In this document: piece by piece, positions 63,053-64,000 of the stretch
How positions within the stretch are numbered: the first letter of the stretch is position 1
How the letters are laid out: each line of letters begins with the position of its first letter
Source of the DNA: Mesorhizobium sp. PAMC28654
Lineage (GTDB): Bacteria; Pseudomonadota; Alphaproteobacteria; Rhizobiales; Rhizobiaceae
DNA: 64,000 nt
NCBI RefSeq assembly: GCF_020616515.1
Contig: NZ_CP085135.1
Span: 1,240,001 to 1,304,000, forward strand
Direction of reading: 5' to 3'
Position numbers and translations under genes: made by a program
Notes under the pieces: model-generated
The model's database searches: none
The model's input: the letters and a program-made list of their open reading frames with translations, nothing else
Told to the model about the DNA's origin: nothing

Positions 63053-64000
63053 ATGTTTCAGAAAATCCTCATCGCCAATCGCGGCGAAATCGCTCTCAGG
63101 GTGCTGCGCGCCTGCAAGGAACTTGGCATCCAGACCGTCGTGGTGCATTCGACCGCCGACGCCGACGCCATGCATGTAAGGCTCGCCGACGAAAGCGTTT
63201 GCATCGGTCCGCCGCCGTCACGCGACAGCTACCTCAACATCCATCAGATCGTCGCGGCCTGCGAGATCACCGGCGCCGATGCTGTGCATCCCGGCTACGG
63301 CTTCTTGTCGGAGAACGCCAAGTTCGCCGATATCCTTGCCGCGCACAACATCACCTTCATCGGTCCATCCGGCGATCATATCCGCATCATGGGCGACAAG
63401 ATCGAGGCCAAGCGCACGGCCAAGCGCCTCGGCATCCCCGTGGTGCCGGGCTCCGATGGCGCGGTTACCGAGGAAAAAGAAGCCAGGCGCATTGCCGCCG
63501 AGATCGGCTATCCGGTGATCATCAAGGCGTCGGCCGGTGGCGGCGGGCGTGGCATGAAGGTGGCGCTTACCGAGGCCGATCTCGAAATCGCCCTGCAGAC
63601 GGCGCGCACGGAAGCTGGCGCGGCGTTCGGCGACGATGCCGTCTACATTGAGAAATACCTCGAAAAGCCACGCCATATCGAAGTGCAAGTGTTCGGCGAC
63701 GGCTTTGGCCAGGGCGTGCATTTCGGCGAACGCGATTGCTCGTTGCAGCGCCGCCACCAGAAGGTCTGGGAAGAAGCGCCCTCGCCGGCACTCAATGCCG
63801 AAGAGCGCGCCCGCATCGGTGGCATCTGCGCCAAGGCAATTGCCGACCTTGGCTATTCGGGCGCCGGCACCATCGAGTTCCTGTACGAGAACGGCGAGTT
63901 CTACTTCATCGAGATGAATACACGCCTGCAGGTCGAGCATCCGGTCACGGAAGCGATCACCGGCATCGACCTCGTGCACGAGCAGATCCGTGTTGCCTCC
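63053..64000 (+). CDS. accC: Biotin carboxylase, N-terminal 316 residues (3' cut by window edge)
   Basis: Starts [20 protein letters not shown] and is open to the last base. N-terminal domain ends around [20 protein letters not shown]; the ATP-grasp domain has the glycine loop [34 protein letters not shown], the ATP/metal motif [18 protein letters not shown] and [20 protein letters not shown]. It carboxylates the biotin of AccB using ATP and bicarbonate. The remaining C-terminal part lies beyond the window. Confidence 0.97.
   Translation, partial: MFQKILIANRGEIALRVLRACKELGIQTVVVHSTADADAMHVRLADESVCIGPPPSRDSYLNIHQIVAACEITGADAVHPGYGFLSENAKFADILAAHNITFIGPSGDHIRIMGDKIEAKRTAKRLGIPVVPGSDGAVTEEKEARRIAAEIGYPVIIKASAGGGGRGMKVALTEADLEIALQTARTEAGAAFGDDAVYIEKYLEKPRHIEVQVFGDGFGQGVHFGERDCSLQRRHQKVWEEAPSPALNAEERARIGGICAKAIADLGYSGAGTIEFLYENGEFYFIEMNTRLQVEHPVTEAITGIDLVHEQIRVAS

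Overview
The window looks like chromosome from a Mesorhizobium-type member of the Rhizobiales (Alphaproteobacteria). It is GC-rich. It carries rhizobial signature proteins (a BA14K-like protein, a small GCG-CRPN protein, an RNase E with a long acidic/basic tail), many high-affinity ABC importers in solute-binding-protein-first operons, and intergenic palindromes of a rhizobial kind. The assignment rests on gene content and protein resemblance only.

Layout. 1-4706: end of a UgpC/MalK-type ATPase, then a complete sugar importer (binding protein, permease, ATPase) and a Gfo/Idh/MocA dehydrogenase. 4832-11398: a PotABCD-type importer with a gamma-glutamyltransferase, facing a GntR/FCD regulator across an operator-like palindrome. 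11452-14655: an acyl-CoA ligase with a ketopantoate-reductase-like enzyme and a FadR-like regulator. 14965-16106: tRNA-Tyr and an rRNA 2'-O-methyltransferase. 16232-20846: the glycerate pathway for glyoxylate (gcl, hyi, glxR) with a divergent IclR regulator. 20987-22047: three small secreted or membrane proteins, two of them diverged tandem copies. 22206-24500: tRNA-Thr followed by a 2.2-kb insertion bounded by a copy of the tRNA 3' end; it carries a tRNA-Cys-like gene, a DUF2285 (QseM-like) gene and a GT10 fucosyltransferase. 24725-31714: a small Gly/His protein, then an XRE-cupin regulator heading a second PotABCD-type operon with a PuuB-like oxidase and a cupin. 31779-35144: TetR regulator, amidase and a PotD/F-type binding protein. 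35725-41669: a DUF2569 protein, a TetR regulator and a third PotABCD-type operon in which two genes carry frameshifts, plus a metallo-beta-lactamase-fold hydrolase. 41718-64000: mostly housekeeping: a sugar-nucleotide epimerase, nadK, DEAD-box helicase, OmpA lipoprotein, two GFA proteins, prfB with its programmed frameshift, PBP1A, cell-wall amidase, rne, glsA, aminotransferase, M48 protease, a frameshifted DsbA-like gene, aroQ, accB and the start of accC.

How the genes work together. The first 42 kb is a catabolic region: binding-protein importers deliver sugars, polyamines or amino-acid derivatives to neighbouring oxidases, amidases and gamma-glutamyl hydrolases, each unit with its own local regulator and usually a visible dyad in the shared promoter. 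The rest is cell envelope, RNA turnover and central metabolism.

Main points for a second look: the tRNA-Thr mini-island with its odd tRNA-Cys-like gene; GC-rich hairpins just after the binding-protein gene in several importer operons, two of them inside the first codons of the permease; a diverged tandem pair of His-rich secreted proteins that share their leader; and three single-base frameshifts in otherwise intact genes.
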